DNA from: DAOVFN01 sp964607835
GTDB taxonomy: Archaea; Aenigmatarchaeota; Aenigmatarchaeia; QMZP01
Assembly (NCBI GenBank): GCA_964607835.1
Contig: CAZSLL010000003.1
Location: forward strand, 1-64,000
DNA length: 64,000 nt
Direction of reading: 5' to 3'
The position numbers and the translations under genes were made by a program. Under the pieces are notes generated by a model, which searched no databases, was not told the origin of the DNA, and saw only the letters and a list, made by a program, of their open reading frames with translations. Shown one piece after another: positions 8,338 to 16,918 of this stretch; within the stretch, counting starts at the first letter, position 1, and every line of letters starts with the position of its first letter.

Positions 8338-9319
8338 GAAGGCCCAGGTCACCCCGATAGACCTATTCCTCATAGCCCTGGTGTTCTTCATGGGAGTGGG
8401 CCTCTTCCTTTTCATGAACTTCATGTCATCCAAGGACATGATAATCAGCAAGCAGACCATCTACAGCACCATGGAGCTGGATGACAGGGGAAGCGAGCTG
8501 GTGGCTGCCATGGCTTCCACCTACCAGGGCACGCCGTTCATGGTTCATGCCGGAGCCACTGCTGTCCAGGGATACAATGACCACATCTCAGATGCCCTTG
8601 AGGCCCTCTCCGAACTCAGGAAGAGCCTGGGCACTGGGTACGCCCTCAGGCTCCCCGGCATAAGGCTGGATTCTGGCGAGGACGAGTCAGGACCCGATGC
8701 TGTTCCGATACCATCAGGGTGCTTCATAACCGATACAATTTCACAAAGCACAAAGCTTATCTGGCCCATGCCCGGAGTGAATGATGTCTCCAGCCAGCCT
8801 GGCCTGAGGCAACTTTCCGGAAGCGAGTGCCGCTGCCACAAGGGTGTGGACATACCGGGTGGAGGCCTTGACGTGATTGCGGCCTACTCAGGCACGGTAT
8901 CCAGGGCGTACGAGAGCACCAGCTACGGCAACACGGTCATTATCAACCACAATGGGGAGTGGTCAGGGTACAGTACCCTGTACGCGCACCTTGACTCCAT
9001 TTCAGTCAGCGAAGGCGACAGGGTCTCTGCCGGGCAGAAAATCGGAATCTCGGGCAACACAGGAATATCCCACGGAAGCCACCTGCACTTCGAGGTAATC
9101 AGGGGCTCGATTGTCACAGACCCCAATGTGGACCCCTGCAGATATCTGCAGTCCAGGCCCTCCTCCTGCGTGGTAATGGACAGGTGCGAGCTCGCAGAGG
9201 ACCTGGAGCCCGTTTCCGGGAAGAGCCACATGATGGACGTCCCGCTTCCCGGAGCCAGGGAGGGCAGCCTGAAGGGCAGAGTCGAACTCGTAATGGGGGA
9301 TTCGGGAGGGAGTCTGTGA
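8321..9319 (+). CDS. Pilin-like protein with M23 zinc peptidase domain
   Basis: A 332-residue protein whose N-terminus (KAQVTPIDLFLIALVFFMG) closely resembles archaeal pilin/flagellin-type leaders and assembly helices. The C-terminal half is an M23 (LytM/lysostaphin-like) metallopeptidase with all zinc ligands in place: HKGVD (about residue 173), the YAHLDS strand, the GNTG loop and HLHFEV (about 252). M23 enzymes cut peptide cross-bridges of peptidoglycan. Together with the SLT enzyme two genes upstream, both glycan and peptide bonds of murein could be attacked. The start at 8321 has GGGAGGT 5 nt upstream and overlaps the previous gene by 17 nt; an ATG at 8306 lacks such a site. Confidence 0.88.
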   Translation: MSRPVRKAQVTPIDLFLIALVFFMGVGLFLFMNFMSSKDMIISKQTIYSTMELDDRGSELVAAMASTYQGTPFMVHAGATAVQGYNDHISDALEALSELRKSLGTGYALRLPGIRLDSGEDESGPDAVPIPSGCFITDTISQSTKLIWPMPGVNDVSSQPGLRQLSGSECRCHKGVDIPGGGLDVIAAYSGTVSRAYESTSYGNTVIINHNGEWSGYSTLYAHLDSISVSEGDRVSAGQKIGISGNTGISHGSHLHFEVIRGSIVTDPNVDPCRYLQSRPSSCVVMDRCELAEDLEPVSGKSHMMDVPLPGAREGSLKGRVELVMGDSGGSL

Positions 9320-10236
9320 AGGGGAACGCGCTTTTCATAGTGGTGATACTAATCGCCATCCTGGTGGCCTTCATGACAGCCTTCAGCATAAGGTTCAACC
9401 TCTTTGGAGGGGGCGAGGGAACTGTGCAAAAGGCAAGCCTACAGTCAGACATATACACAATGGGACACGCACTTGACGCTGCAGAACTATACATGGAAGC
9501 CTCGCTGGATTACTCTGTGTATCAGGCCTGCCATGACACCCTTTTGTTGGGCTCTTCTCTTGAACAAAAGAGCGAGGAAGATTTCAATTCTGAGATGCAG
9601 GACAAAGTTCAGGAATACTACAGCCGTTACCTCCATGCAGGTTTCTCGTTCCTCAATGGTTACTCAGTATCCCTCCCTGCTTCGGGCGTGAGCCTTTCTG
9701 GACAGAGTGATGCCTTCTCAGCTAATGTCACTTCAATGGAAGAGATGACCACCACCAGCCTTGTGAAATCCGGAGAGTCCGTGACCCTCAGGGCAGGGGC
9801 AGAGTTTACCAGGGATTATTACATCCCCTGCTACTCAGTATACCATAAGGGAGTGGAGCTCGAGCCTTCCCTTTCCTCTGACCTTTCTGACGGGCTGGCG
9901 CTTGCGCTCGGGGAGACTGACCCACTGGAATGCGCCACAGAGGATGAGTGCTCCCGCCTCCTCGAGCAGGAGCTTGACGGGCTCTTCAGCGAGTCAGGGA
10001 GGTTCCCCTCACTGCTTCAGGAAGGCTTCCGGGTGGAACGCGAAATCACGGAATCAGGATACAGGATAAGCACAATAGACCGCACCACAGGGGATGTGTC
10101 CTGGGAGGCCACCGCTTCCCAGAGAGTGACCATACAGCAGGAGGACCCTGAATACTACCCGGTATGGAACGGCCAGGAACTGGCCTTCAAGCCCATGAGG
10201 CTGACCTTCCTCATGGAGGCCTCCTCCTCGGGCTAG
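9316..10236 (+). CDS. Pilin-like membrane-anchored protein, last gene of the operon
   Basis: A 306-residue protein starting at a GTG that overlaps the preceding stop (GTGA). It begins with a short basic stretch (VKGNA) and a hydrophobic helix (about residues 6-26), followed by a long exposed domain with few Cys. The region before 9316 in this frame is only an out-of-frame copy of the M23 gene, so the GTG start is preferred; GGGAGGGAG upstream is a good ribosome-binding site. No enzymatic family is recognised. It ends 4 nt into the convergent rnp2 gene. Confidence 0.68.
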   Translation: MKGNALFIVVILIAILVAFMTAFSIRFNLFGGGEGTVQKASLQSDIYTMGHALDAAELYMEASLDYSVYQACHDTLLLGSSLEQKSEEDFNSEMQDKVQEYYSRYLHAGFSFLNGYSVSLPASGVSLSGQSDAFSANVTSMEEMTTTSLVKSGESVTLRAGAEFTRDYYIPCYSVYHKGVELEPSLSSDLSDGLALALGETDPLECATEDECSRLLEQELDGLFSESGRFPSLLQEGFRVEREITESGYRISTIDRTTGDVSWEATASQRVTIQQEDPEYYPVWNGQELAFKPMRLTFLMEASSSG

Positions 10237-10634
10237 GCCTGCGTTGGCTTCCTGCTCTTTTCTCCCCTCGCATTGGCCTGTGATACCCCGGCAGACCGGG
10301 TCTTCTCTTTCCCTGATTTTATGGTCCCGCTCACCCGCAGGCTCTGGAATATGACCTTCTGGTCCCCGAGCTGGTGTATGAGTCCCATGGACACCTTGAC
10401 CGCGTCCACGTACTTCGGGGAGACCTGGATGAACCCCTTCTGCTCCCTGCTGTTCCAGAGGTTCCTGAGGATTCTCACCCCTGCCCTGGCCAGGCCGGCC
10501 TCCCCTATCCAGTGCTCCATGGAGTTCCATAGCGCGTCCCGAACGGCCTCGTAGCCCACGGGCCTCTCAGAGGCCACCCTGAATACGATGTATCTCCTGC
10601 TTCCCCGCGAGCTTGGCAGCCTCCTGATTCCCAT
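10233..10634 (-). CDS. rnp2: RNase P protein component 2 (Pop5 family)
   Basis: Protein subunit of ribonuclease P, which matures tRNA 5' ends. The 133-residue product has the Pop5 pattern: RRYIVFRV near the N-terminus, ALWNSMEHWIGEAGLARAG in the middle and the long GFIQVSPKYVDAVKVSMGL block with RVSGTIKSGK. The basic C-terminal tail (about 15 residues) is likely disordered and RNA-binding. It is transcribed divergently from gatA; the two promoters overlap in the 35-nt gap. No RNase P RNA could be found in the window. Confidence 0.92.
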   Translation of the reverse strand: MGIRRLPSSRGSRRYIVFRVASERPVGYEAVRDALWNSMEHWIGEAGLARAGVRILRNLWNSREQKGFIQVSPKYVDAVKVSMGLIHQLGDQKVIFQSLRVSGTIKSGKEKTRSAGVSQANARGEKSRKPTQA

Positions 10635-10640
10635 AATAGT

Positions 10641-10665
10641 AATTTATACCCTTCCCATAAATAAG
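10641..10665. promoter_or_regulatory. Overlapping divergent TATA boxes for gatA and rnp2
   Basis: AATTTATACC at 10641-10650 lies about 25 nt before the gatA ATG at 10670. On the other strand CCTTATTTATGG (about 10654-10665) lies about 25 nt before the rnp2 start at 10634. Both genes would have leaderless mRNAs, and the two TBP sites are so close that initiation in one direction may exclude the other. Confidence 0.55.
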
Positions 10666-10669
10666 GGAT

Positions 10670-12091
10670 ATGGATTACAGCAGGCTCTCGGTTGCGGATT
10701 TCATATCCCAGGCCTCCTCAGGCTCCCTGGATGTCCGGGATTTCTACGAAAGGCTCTTCAAAAAACTGAAGGAGCTGGACAAAACCTACAACATATTCGT
10801 GACCCTTGCCGAGGACCAGGCCCTCTCAGAGGTGAAGTCCAGGAGGAAGCAGGAAGGCTCCCTTGCGGGCCTCCCTGTCTCGCTCAAGGACAACATATGC
10901 TCCAGGGGAATCCAGACCACTGCGGGCTCGAGAATCCTGGAGGGCTACATTCCTCCCTTTGACAGCACAGTGGCCCTTTCCGCCAAATCCCAGGGCGGGG
11001 TCATAATCGGAAAGACCAGCATGGACGAGTTCGGCTTCGGCTGGGCCTCCACCAACTCCGGGTTCAAGGTTCCAAAGAACCCATGCGACCCGGCCAGGGT
11101 GACAGGGGGCTCCTCAGGGGGCGCGGCCGCTCTCACTGCGGCCCTGGACATGCCCCACATAGCCCTTGGCCAGTCCACTGGTGGCTCAATCTCGAGCCCT
11201 GCCTCATTGTGCGGCATTGTGGGACTCACCCCCACATACGGGCTGGTCTCGAGGTACGGCCTCATAGACTTCGGCAACTCCCTTGACACAATAGGGCCCA
11301 TGGCCAGGACCGTGGAGGACGCCGCCCTCATGCTCTCTGTTATAGCCGGCCACGACCACAGGGACCCCACTACGCTCTCCGAGAAGGTGCCCCATTACCA
11401 CAGGAAGCTCAGCACCAAGGTGAAGGGCCTCAGGATAGGCGTCCCAGGGGAGTACTTCACAGACTCCGTGGACCAGGTAGTGAAGGACCATGTATGGTCA
11501 GGGATCAAGTCCCTTGAGTCCCAGGGAGCCATATGCAAAGAAATATCCCTTCCAATGACCCATGACGGTGTGGCCATATACTACATCCTGGCCACATCAG
11601 AGGCCAGCACCAACCTGGCAAAGTTCTGCGGCATCAGATACGGCGCAGAAGAAGAGATGGAGGGCGACTTCAACCAGTACTTCTCCAGGATACGCAGCAA
11701 GTACCTTGGCCAGGAGGCCAAGAGGAGAATCATCCTTGGAACCTACTCCAGGATGGCTGGCTACAGGGACCAGTTCTATCTCAAGGCCCTCAGGGCCAGG
11801 ACACTCATGATAAGGGAGTTCAGAAAGGCATTCAGTTCCTGCGACCTGATTGCAGCCCCTGCCATGCCCGTTGCCGCTCCAACGTTCTCAGAAGCAGAAT
11901 CCATGTCCGCACTTCAGCAATACATGATGGATGTGCTCTCCATACCATCCAAGCTCGCGGGGCTTCCCTCAGTCTCTGTTCCCTGCGGTGAATCAAAGGG
12001 CATGCCCGTGGGGCTCCAGCTCATAGGCCCCCACCTCAAGGAGCAGGCCATCCTCAACGCAGCCCACGCCCTTGAGAAGGCCCGTGCCTGA
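10670..12091 (+). CDS. gatA: Asp/Glu-tRNA amidotransferase subunit A
   Basis: Amidase subunit of the GatCAB complex, which releases ammonia from Gln or Asn to convert Asp-tRNA(Asn) or Glu-tRNA(Gln) to the amide form. The 473-residue protein has the catalytic Lys in VSLKDN (about residue 72), the GGSSGGAAA loop (about 146) and the Ser-cisSer-Lys region GQSTGGSISSPAS (about 167-179), so the amidase triad is intact. Length is typical. GatB is encoded 3 kb downstream (15099-16511) rather than adjacent, and no GatC candidate was seen in the window. The leaderless start at 10670 fits the TATA box. Confidence 0.95.
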   Translation: MDYSRLSVADFISQASSGSLDVRDFYERLFKKLKELDKTYNIFVTLAEDQALSEVKSRRKQEGSLAGLPVSLKDNICSRGIQTTAGSRILEGYIPPFDSTVALSAKSQGGVIIGKTSMDEFGFGWASTNSGFKVPKNPCDPARVTGGSSGGAAALTAALDMPHIALGQSTGGSISSPASLCGIVGLTPTYGLVSRYGLIDFGNSLDTIGPMARTVEDAALMLSVIAGHDHRDPTTLSEKVPHYHRKLSTKVKGLRIGVPGEYFTDSVDQVVKDHVWSGIKSLESQGAICKEISLPMTHDGVAIYYILATSEASTNLAKFCGIRYGAEEEMEGDFNQYFSRIRSKYLGQEAKRRIILGTYSRMAGYRDQFYLKALRARTLMIREFRKAFSSCDLIAAPAMPVAAPTFSEAESMSALQQYMMDVLSIPSKLAGLPSVSVPCGESKGMPVGLQLIGPHLKEQAILNAAHALEKARA

Positions 12092-12812
12092 CGGCCTCCC
12101 TGAGCAGCCTTCCGGTCTCCCTGATTACTGTATCCTTGTAATCCCTCCATCCGGATTCTGTGTCCAGCCCTGTCTCTCCGAGGACGTAATCAAGGCCCTC
12201 CCTGTTCTCCTCAAGGAAATCCACTATACCCTGCCCGTGCCTGGGATACATCCCGAAGTTCTCTACCATAATACTGTGCACCCTATCCACTTCATCCTCA
12301 TATCTGGCAATCCCTTCAGGGAAGCCCATGGCCCAGAATATGGGAACCAGGCTCTCAGACAGTTCCCTCAAATCAGTCCCTTCCCTTAGTTCCGTTATCC
12401 TGAAGGGAAGTTCAGAGTCCTCTGAATAAACCCTCCTGCAGGGGGCAAGCTCACCGAACCTGTGCGGCTCAAGCTCGCTCTCCCAGAATCCATCCGAAAC
12501 GTCATAAGGCTTGTTCATTGGATGCATCCCCGAGTAGGATATCCATTCCCTGGCCGCGTTCTGGAGCGGGTAGAGATTTCTGTGCACGGATTCATCGCAT
12601 GCGCCGTGATTGGCCATGCCCTCGCCAACCCAGCTGTAGCCGTCGAGGCTTAGCAGCAATGATGCCCTGGCTATTCCTGAGTAGTCATGCGTAAGGTTCC
12701 TCGGATGCGAACCCAGCCTCGGAAATATGTCGTTCAGCAGCGCCCCCAGAAAATTCGAGCCCCTTCCGTTCATTTCCTGGTATACCATTGAGTGGAACAG
12801 TGCGCCTGCCAT
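12054..12812 (-). CDS. Hypothetical protein
   Basis: A 252-residue soluble-looking protein that I do not recognise. It has no membrane segment or signal peptide. It is rich in Glu, Arg, Tyr, Trp and His, with helical stretches such as FLEENREGLDYVL near the C-terminus. The 3' end overlaps the convergent gatA 3' end by 38 nt. The reading frame is long and uninterrupted with GC-rich codon use like its neighbours. It could be an alpha-helical enzyme but there is no motif to support a reaction. Confidence 0.6.
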   Translation of the reverse strand: MAGALFHSMVYQEMNGRGSNFLGALLNDIFPRLGSHPRNLTHDYSGIARASLLLSLDGYSWVGEGMANHGACDESVHRNLYPLQNAAREWISYSGMHPMNKPYDVSDGFWESELEPHRFGELAPCRRVYSEDSELPFRITELREGTDLRELSESLVPIFWAMGFPEGIARYEDEVDRVHSIMVENFGMYPRHGQGIVDFLEENREGLDYVLGETGLDTESGWRDYKDTVIRETGRLLREAVRHGPSQGRGLR

Positions 12813-12912
12813 GCAATAACCCTTTCTTTGTCAATTTGATGGAAAATGATTTAAGCCCTTGTGCTGTCTTCCCACCGTTTCCGGTTTAAATGAATGGACC
12901 CAAATATTATGC

Positions 12913-13479
12913 ATGGAGGGGAAACGCCCCAGACCAGGCAAAATCCTGAGGGAGTTCGAGCCAGGAGGCAACATGGTAAGGTTCAGGTACCTCAGGAAAG
13001 ATGATATTGAGGGAGCCATGAGGCACATCAATTCCCTGGTAAATGAGAAAGCCTACATCGGGATGCAGAAGAGCAAGACCAGGAAGCAGGAGAAGGAATG
13101 GCTCGAGCAGGCGCTTGAGGGCATGAGGAAGGGAAAATCCCTCACTGTTGTTGTGGAGGTAAACGGTGAGTTCAGGGGCTCTGCAGGCGTGAACAGGAAG
13201 CCCCTTGACGCCAATTCACATGTATGCACCTTCGGACTGGGAATACACGGGGACTACAGGTCGATGGGCATAGGAACAGAGCTCATGAAGCTCCTGATAC
13301 AGCAGGCCAGGGACGTGCTGGGCTGCAGAGTGGCAGAGATATCCGTTTATGAGCCCAACCTTGCTGCCAAGAGGCTCTACGAGAAGATGGGCTTCATGGA
13401 GACAGGCAGGATTCCTGAAGGGTGCCACTACTTCGGGAAATACTATGACGAGATAATACTGGTGAGGAAGCTTGATTGA
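12913..13479 (+). CDS. GNAT-family N-acetyltransferase
   Basis: A 188-residue protein with the acetyl-CoA binding motif A (GDYRSMGIGTELM, about residues 116-128), motif D in YEPNLAAKRLYEKMGF and a closing KYYDEIILVRKL strand. It resembles RimI/RimJ-like acetyltransferases that modify protein N-termini or small amines; the substrate cannot be told. The start at 12913 is chosen because GGTTTAAATG is centred about 25 nt upstream (leaderless); a start 54 nt earlier and another at 12973 are possible. It overlaps the start of the M20 peptidase gene, so the two are probably co-translated. Confidence 0.85.
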   Translation: MEGKRPRPGKILREFEPGGNMVRFRYLRKDDIEGAMRHINSLVNEKAYIGMQKSKTRKQEKEWLEQALEGMRKGKSLTVVVEVNGEFRGSAGVNRKPLDANSHVCTFGLGIHGDYRSMGIGTELMKLLIQQARDVLGCRVAEISVYEPNLAAKRLYEKMGFMETGRIPEGCHYFGKYYDEIILVRKLD

Positions 13480-14581
13480 CCAGGAGAGGCTGACCAGGAC
13501 CCTACAGGAGCTGGTGAGGATTCCCAGCCACAAGAGCATGGAGAAAATCTCTGATTACGTGGCCTCTGAGATTCGCAAGGCCGGGCTGGAGCCAGAGGCT
13601 GACGACGAGGGCAACGTCCTGGCCTCCGTTGGCTCTGGGGAGGGCTTCCTCCTCAACGCCCACCTGGACACCGTGGGGGTGGAGGGCTACCCTGACGCCT
13701 TCTCCGGTGAGGTCAGGGACGAGAAGCTCTACGGACGGGGCTCCACTGACTGCAAGGCAGGCGTGGCCGCCATGCTCGAGATTCTCAGGGTTCTCGCCAG
13801 GAGCCCGCCCAGAAAGCGTGTTGTCTTCGCCTTCACCGTGTGGGAAGAGGGCCACGGCCCTGGAAAGGATGGGGCCTATGCTCTTGCCCCAAAGATAAAG
13901 GCCTCGCACGGCCTGGTCCTGGAGGATGCTGTAAAAGAGGACGGCTCCATGGGCGTGACCATAGGGTGCAAGGGCCGCTCTGGTTTCTCTGTTGAGGTGA
14001 AGGGTAAGGCAGGTCACTCCAGCCAGCCCAGGGATGCCGACAACCCGATTTACTCCGCAGCCAGGCTCTGCCAGGAAATAGAGTCCATCGAGCCCCAAAG
14101 CGTGGAGGTCCAGGGCTACGGGGAGCTGGAGTCAGCCATTAGCGTCACCGAGATTCATGCCCAGGAGGGAGGTAACGTCATACCCTCCACCTGCTCCCTC
14201 ACAGTGGACAACAGGACCCTTCCGGGCAAGATCCCTGAGCAGGCCAGGAAGGAAATGGAGAGGCTCTGCTCCAAGGCCCTCGGTAAAAGATTCTCACTAA
14301 AAGCAAAGGGAAAGGAGGGCTTCCTCCAGCACGACCCTGCTTTCATTAGGCTCTGCCGCTCAGCCGTCAAGGAGGCATGCCTGAAGCCCTTCACCCACTT
14401 CTCCCCTGGCTGGAATGACGCTGCTGTGTTCAACAGCCACGGCATAAAGACCCTCAAGATGGGCCCGGGCACCATAGGCCAGGACCACCGGAATCCCGAG
14501 TACTGCTGGTTGCCTGGTTTCGTTAAGGGCACGCAGGCAATATTAAATGTCATAAAGGCATGGGACAGGGGAAAGCTTTAA
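13472..14581 (+). CDS. M20-family peptidase/deacylase (ArgE/DapE-like)
   Basis: A 369-residue zinc-dependent amidohydrolase. Visible family motifs are LNAHLDTVGV (metal-binding His/Asp), YGRGSTDCKAGVAAM (bridging Asp), WEEGHG (catalytic Glu) and the dimerisation-domain GKAGHSSQP. The C-terminal region with GTIGQDHRNPEY holds the last metal-binding His. Members hydrolyse N-acyl amino acids or dipeptides; exact substrate unknown. The start is a TTG with GGTGAGGAAG upstream, overlapping the acetyltransferase gene by 8 nt, so an acetylation/deacylation pairing in one operon is possible but only inferred. Confidence 0.88.
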   Translation: MIDQERLTRTLQELVRIPSHKSMEKISDYVASEIRKAGLEPEADDEGNVLASVGSGEGFLLNAHLDTVGVEGYPDAFSGEVRDEKLYGRGSTDCKAGVAAMLEILRVLARSPPRKRVVFAFTVWEEGHGPGKDGAYALAPKIKASHGLVLEDAVKEDGSMGVTIGCKGRSGFSVEVKGKAGHSSQPRDADNPIYSAARLCQEIESIEPQSVEVQGYGELESAISVTEIHAQEGGNVIPSTCSLTVDNRTLPGKIPEQARKEMERLCSKALGKRFSLKAKGKEGFLQHDPAFIRLCRSAVKEACLKPFTHFSPGWNDAAVFNSHGIKTLKMGPGTIGQDHRNPEYCWLPGFVKGTQAILNVIKAWDRGKL

Positions 14582-14628
14582 ATTATATTCAATTATATGT
14601 GTCATATAATTACATATAAGGTGATTTT

Positions 14629-14817
14629 ATGGGAAACCTTACCACAATCCAGGTAGAGAAAGGCACAAGGGAAGAGCTCAAGGAATGCGGCCTTAAGGAT
14701 GAGACCTATAATGAAATCATAACAAGGCTGATAAACATAGCAAGAAAGCACGAGTTCTTCAGCAGACAGAGAAGCATTCTAGAGAGCGAGAGGTTTGTTG
14801 CTCTTGAAAGCGTATAA
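14629..14817 (+). CDS. Small antitoxin-like protein (RelB/VapB type)
   Basis: A 62-residue protein with an N-terminal beta strand (LTTIQVEKGTREELKECG) typical of ribbon-helix-helix or RelB-like archaeal antitoxins, followed by helices (EIITRLINIARKHEFFSR) for toxin wrapping. It overlaps the RelE-like toxin gene downstream, the normal order for such modules. The 5' region (about 14582-14628) is A/T-rich with repeated ATTATAT sequences that could be both promoter and an operator for autoregulation. Base composition is lower in GC than the flanking genes, consistent with a mobile module. Confidence 0.8.
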   Translation: MGNLTTIQVEKGTREELKECGLKDETYNEIITRLINIARKHEFFSRQRSILESERFVALESV

Positions 14818-15085
14818 GGTGATGTTGTCAGAGACAGCGCTCTCCCATCTGCGCTTTCTTGATCATGATACCAGGGAAAGGGTTAAGCAGCATCTCAGAG
14901 AACTTGGCCGCGATCCCTTCTCGAGGAGGCCAAAAGCAGACATCAAAATCCTCCATGGCTCCAGGAACCCTGCACTATACAGGCTAAGAATTGGAAGCTA
15001 CAGAGCGATTTTTGCTGTTAAAGGCGAGCAGGTAATGGTTACAGAGATTGTGCACAGGAGCAGGGGTTATAAATGGCTGGAATAG
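14804..15085 (+). CDS. RelE/ParE-family toxin
   Basis: A 93-residue protein with the RelE fold pattern: YKVMLSETALSHLRFLD at the N-terminus, the DPFSRRPKADIKILHG segment, YRLRIGSYRAIFAV and a C-terminal VTEIVHRSRGY with conserved basic/His/Tyr residues. RelE toxins cut mRNA in the ribosome A site; ParE types poison gyrase. The start is uncertain (TTG at 14804 fits the family N-terminus; ATG 14822 is also in frame). It overlaps the antitoxin gene and ends 13 nt before gatB. Confidence 0.85.
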   Translation: MKAYKVMLSETALSHLRFLDHDTRERVKQHLRELGRDPFSRRPKADIKILHGSRNPALYRLRIGSYRAIFAVKGEQVMVTEIVHRSRGYKWLE

Positions 15086-15098
15086 AGGTGAATTGTAT

Positions 15099-16511
15099 AT
15101 GAAAGTCACAATTGGACTGGAGACCCACGTCCAGCTCAATACACAGAGCAAGGCGTTCTGCGGGTGCAGGAATCCGGTCAACCTCGAGGAGGAGCCTGAG
15201 CCCAATACACTGCTGTGCGAGACCTGCCTGGGTCTCCCGGGCTCAAAGCCCAGGGCCAACCGGGCCATGCTCGAGAAGGCCCTGAGGGTCTCGCTTGCAC
15301 TGGAGTGTACCATAGCCAGGAAGACATACTTCTCCAGGAAAACCTACTTCTACCCTGACATGAGCAAGAACTTCCAGATAACCCAGTACGAGGTCCCCCT
15401 TGCGGCCACGGGCAGGCTCAGGGTGGGGGACCGGGACATCAGGATAAAGAGGGTGCACATGGAGGAGGACCCCTCAAAGATTGTTCACGTGGGCGGCCTT
15501 GGCGGCAGCCACACCCTGCTGGACTACAACCGCGCAGGGGTCCCTCTAATCGAAATCGTCACAGAGCCTGACTTCACCAGCCCTGAGGAGGCCAGGCTCT
15601 TCCTCCAGAAACTCGAGAACATCCTGGAGTACCTCGGTGTTTATGACTCCTCCTCACGGGCGGTCTTCAAGTCAGACGCCAACATCTCCCTCTCCGGGGG
15701 GAAGCGGGTTGAGGTCAAGAACATCACGGGCACCAGGGAAATCGAGCAGGCCCTCAAGTACGAGATAGTGCGCCAGCATAACCACATAAAGCGCGGCGGG
15801 AAAATCGTTCAGTCCACCAGGACCTGGGACCCTGCCACCGGGACAAGCAGGGAGCTCAGGCTCAAGGAGACCGAGGCTGATTATGGCTACATCTTCGAGC
15901 CCGACCTCACGGTTCAGGAGATAAAGGCCTCCTACGTGTCCTCCATCAGGAAGGCCCTCCCCGAGCTCCCTGACCAGAGGATGGCCAGGTTCGTGAAGCA
16001 GTACGGTCTCCACCCCAAGACAGCAGAGGCCCTGGTCTCAGAGCTCGACCTCTCAGAGCTCTACGAGCGGGCTGCCGGGAAGACCGACCCAAAGCTCGCC
16101 GCCACATGGGTAGCGGGCTACCTCAAGAAGAGCCTCAACTACAGAGACCTCCGCTACAGGGGCTCAGGCCTTAAAGAGGAGTGGCTCTTCTCCCTGCTGA
16201 AAACCACCCAGAGAGGAGAGCTCACCGACCGCAATGCCGAGCTTGTCCTGCGGGGCATGGTGGAAAAGAGGGAGCCCCCTGAGAAGGCCATGAAGAGGCT
16301 TGGAATCGGGAAGCGGGTGGACCCCTCAAAGGACAGTGGAGTTACCCAGGCCATAGAGAAGGTGCTCAAAGCCAACCCCGGGGCCGTGCAGGACTACAAG
16401 TCAGGCGAGGAGAAGGCCCTCCACTTCCTGGTGGGCATGGCCATGCGCGAGACCCGCGGCCAGGTGGACGCCAACGACGCCAAGAGGCTCATACTAAAGC
16501 TTCTCGAATAG
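15099..16511 (+). CDS. gatB: Asp/Glu-tRNA amidotransferase subunit B
   Basis: The tRNA-binding kinase-like subunit of GatCAB, which phosphorylates the aminoacyl side chain before amidation. The 470-residue protein starts KVTIGLETHVQL as in the family, has CRNP with Cys residues of the N-terminal zinc site (CGC, CETC), the signature YPDMSKNFQITQYEVPL, and the C-terminal YqeY-like helical tail. The start at 15099 is chosen because earlier codons in frame belong to the toxin gene. No separate promoter is obvious, so gatB may be transcribed with the toxin-antitoxin genes. It ends 18 nt into the convergent NUDIX gene. Confidence 0.95.
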   Translation: MKVTIGLETHVQLNTQSKAFCGCRNPVNLEEEPEPNTLLCETCLGLPGSKPRANRAMLEKALRVSLALECTIARKTYFSRKTYFYPDMSKNFQITQYEVPLAATGRLRVGDRDIRIKRVHMEEDPSKIVHVGGLGGSHTLLDYNRAGVPLIEIVTEPDFTSPEEARLFLQKLENILEYLGVYDSSSRAVFKSDANISLSGGKRVEVKNITGTREIEQALKYEIVRQHNHIKRGGKIVQSTRTWDPATGTSRELRLKETEADYGYIFEPDLTVQEIKASYVSSIRKALPELPDQRMARFVKQYGLHPKTAEALVSELDLSELYERAAGKTDPKLAATWVAGYLKKSLNYRDLRYRGSGLKEEWLFSLLKTTQRGELTDRNAELVLRGMVEKREPPEKAMKRLGIGKRVDPSKDSGVTQAIEKVLKANPGAVQDYKSGEEKALHFLVGMAMRETRGQVDANDAKRLILKLLE

Positions 16512-16916
16512 CTCCTTCCCGAGCCTTGCCGTCTCTTCTGTCTCTCCGATGGTATTCAGCCTCTTGATGAGCTCAATGTCCACCCATTCGGGAACAGTCT
16601 TGTTGCTGACCCTAAGGTCCCCTTTGAACACCCTTGCTACGAATGCCGTGAAAGAGAACCGCTTTATGCCGTCCTTCTGCCGGATGTCAGTCAACCAGAG
16701 CTTGGGTATTTTGAAAAGTTCGTGCTCCTCCACCCTCAGCCCTGTCTCCTCCAGAAGCTCCCTGGCTGCAGCCTGCTTCTCGGTTTCCCCTGCTTCCAGC
16801 TTTCCCGCGGGCAGTCCGTAGCTGCCTGTAAGGTGGCTGGCCTGGTCAAGGTGCCTGACCAGCAATACCTGGCTTCCCTTCAGAACGACTATACCAGCTG
16901 TAGGTATTGCTTCCAT
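16494..16916 (-). CDS. NUDIX hydrolase
   Basis: A 140-residue protein with a full Nudix box: GKLEAGETEKQAAARELLEE continuing into TGL (about residues 46-68), so Mg-dependent hydrolysis of a nucleoside-diphosphate-X substrate is expected. The substrate cannot be told; candidates include oxidised nucleotides. The start codon at 16916 lies only 2 nt after the 3' end of the tRNA-Arg gene on the same strand. The mRNA 5' end is therefore probably made by tRNA 3' processing, giving a leaderless message. The longer reading frame through the tRNA is not coding. Confidence 0.85.
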   Translation of the reverse strand: MEAIPTAGIVVLKGSQVLLVRHLDQASHLTGSYGLPAGKLEAGETEKQAAARELLEETGLRVEEHELFKIPKLWLTDIRQKDGIKRFSFTAFVARVFKGDLRVSNKTVPEWVDIELIKRLNTIGETEETARLGKELFEKL

Positions 16917-16918
16917 GA

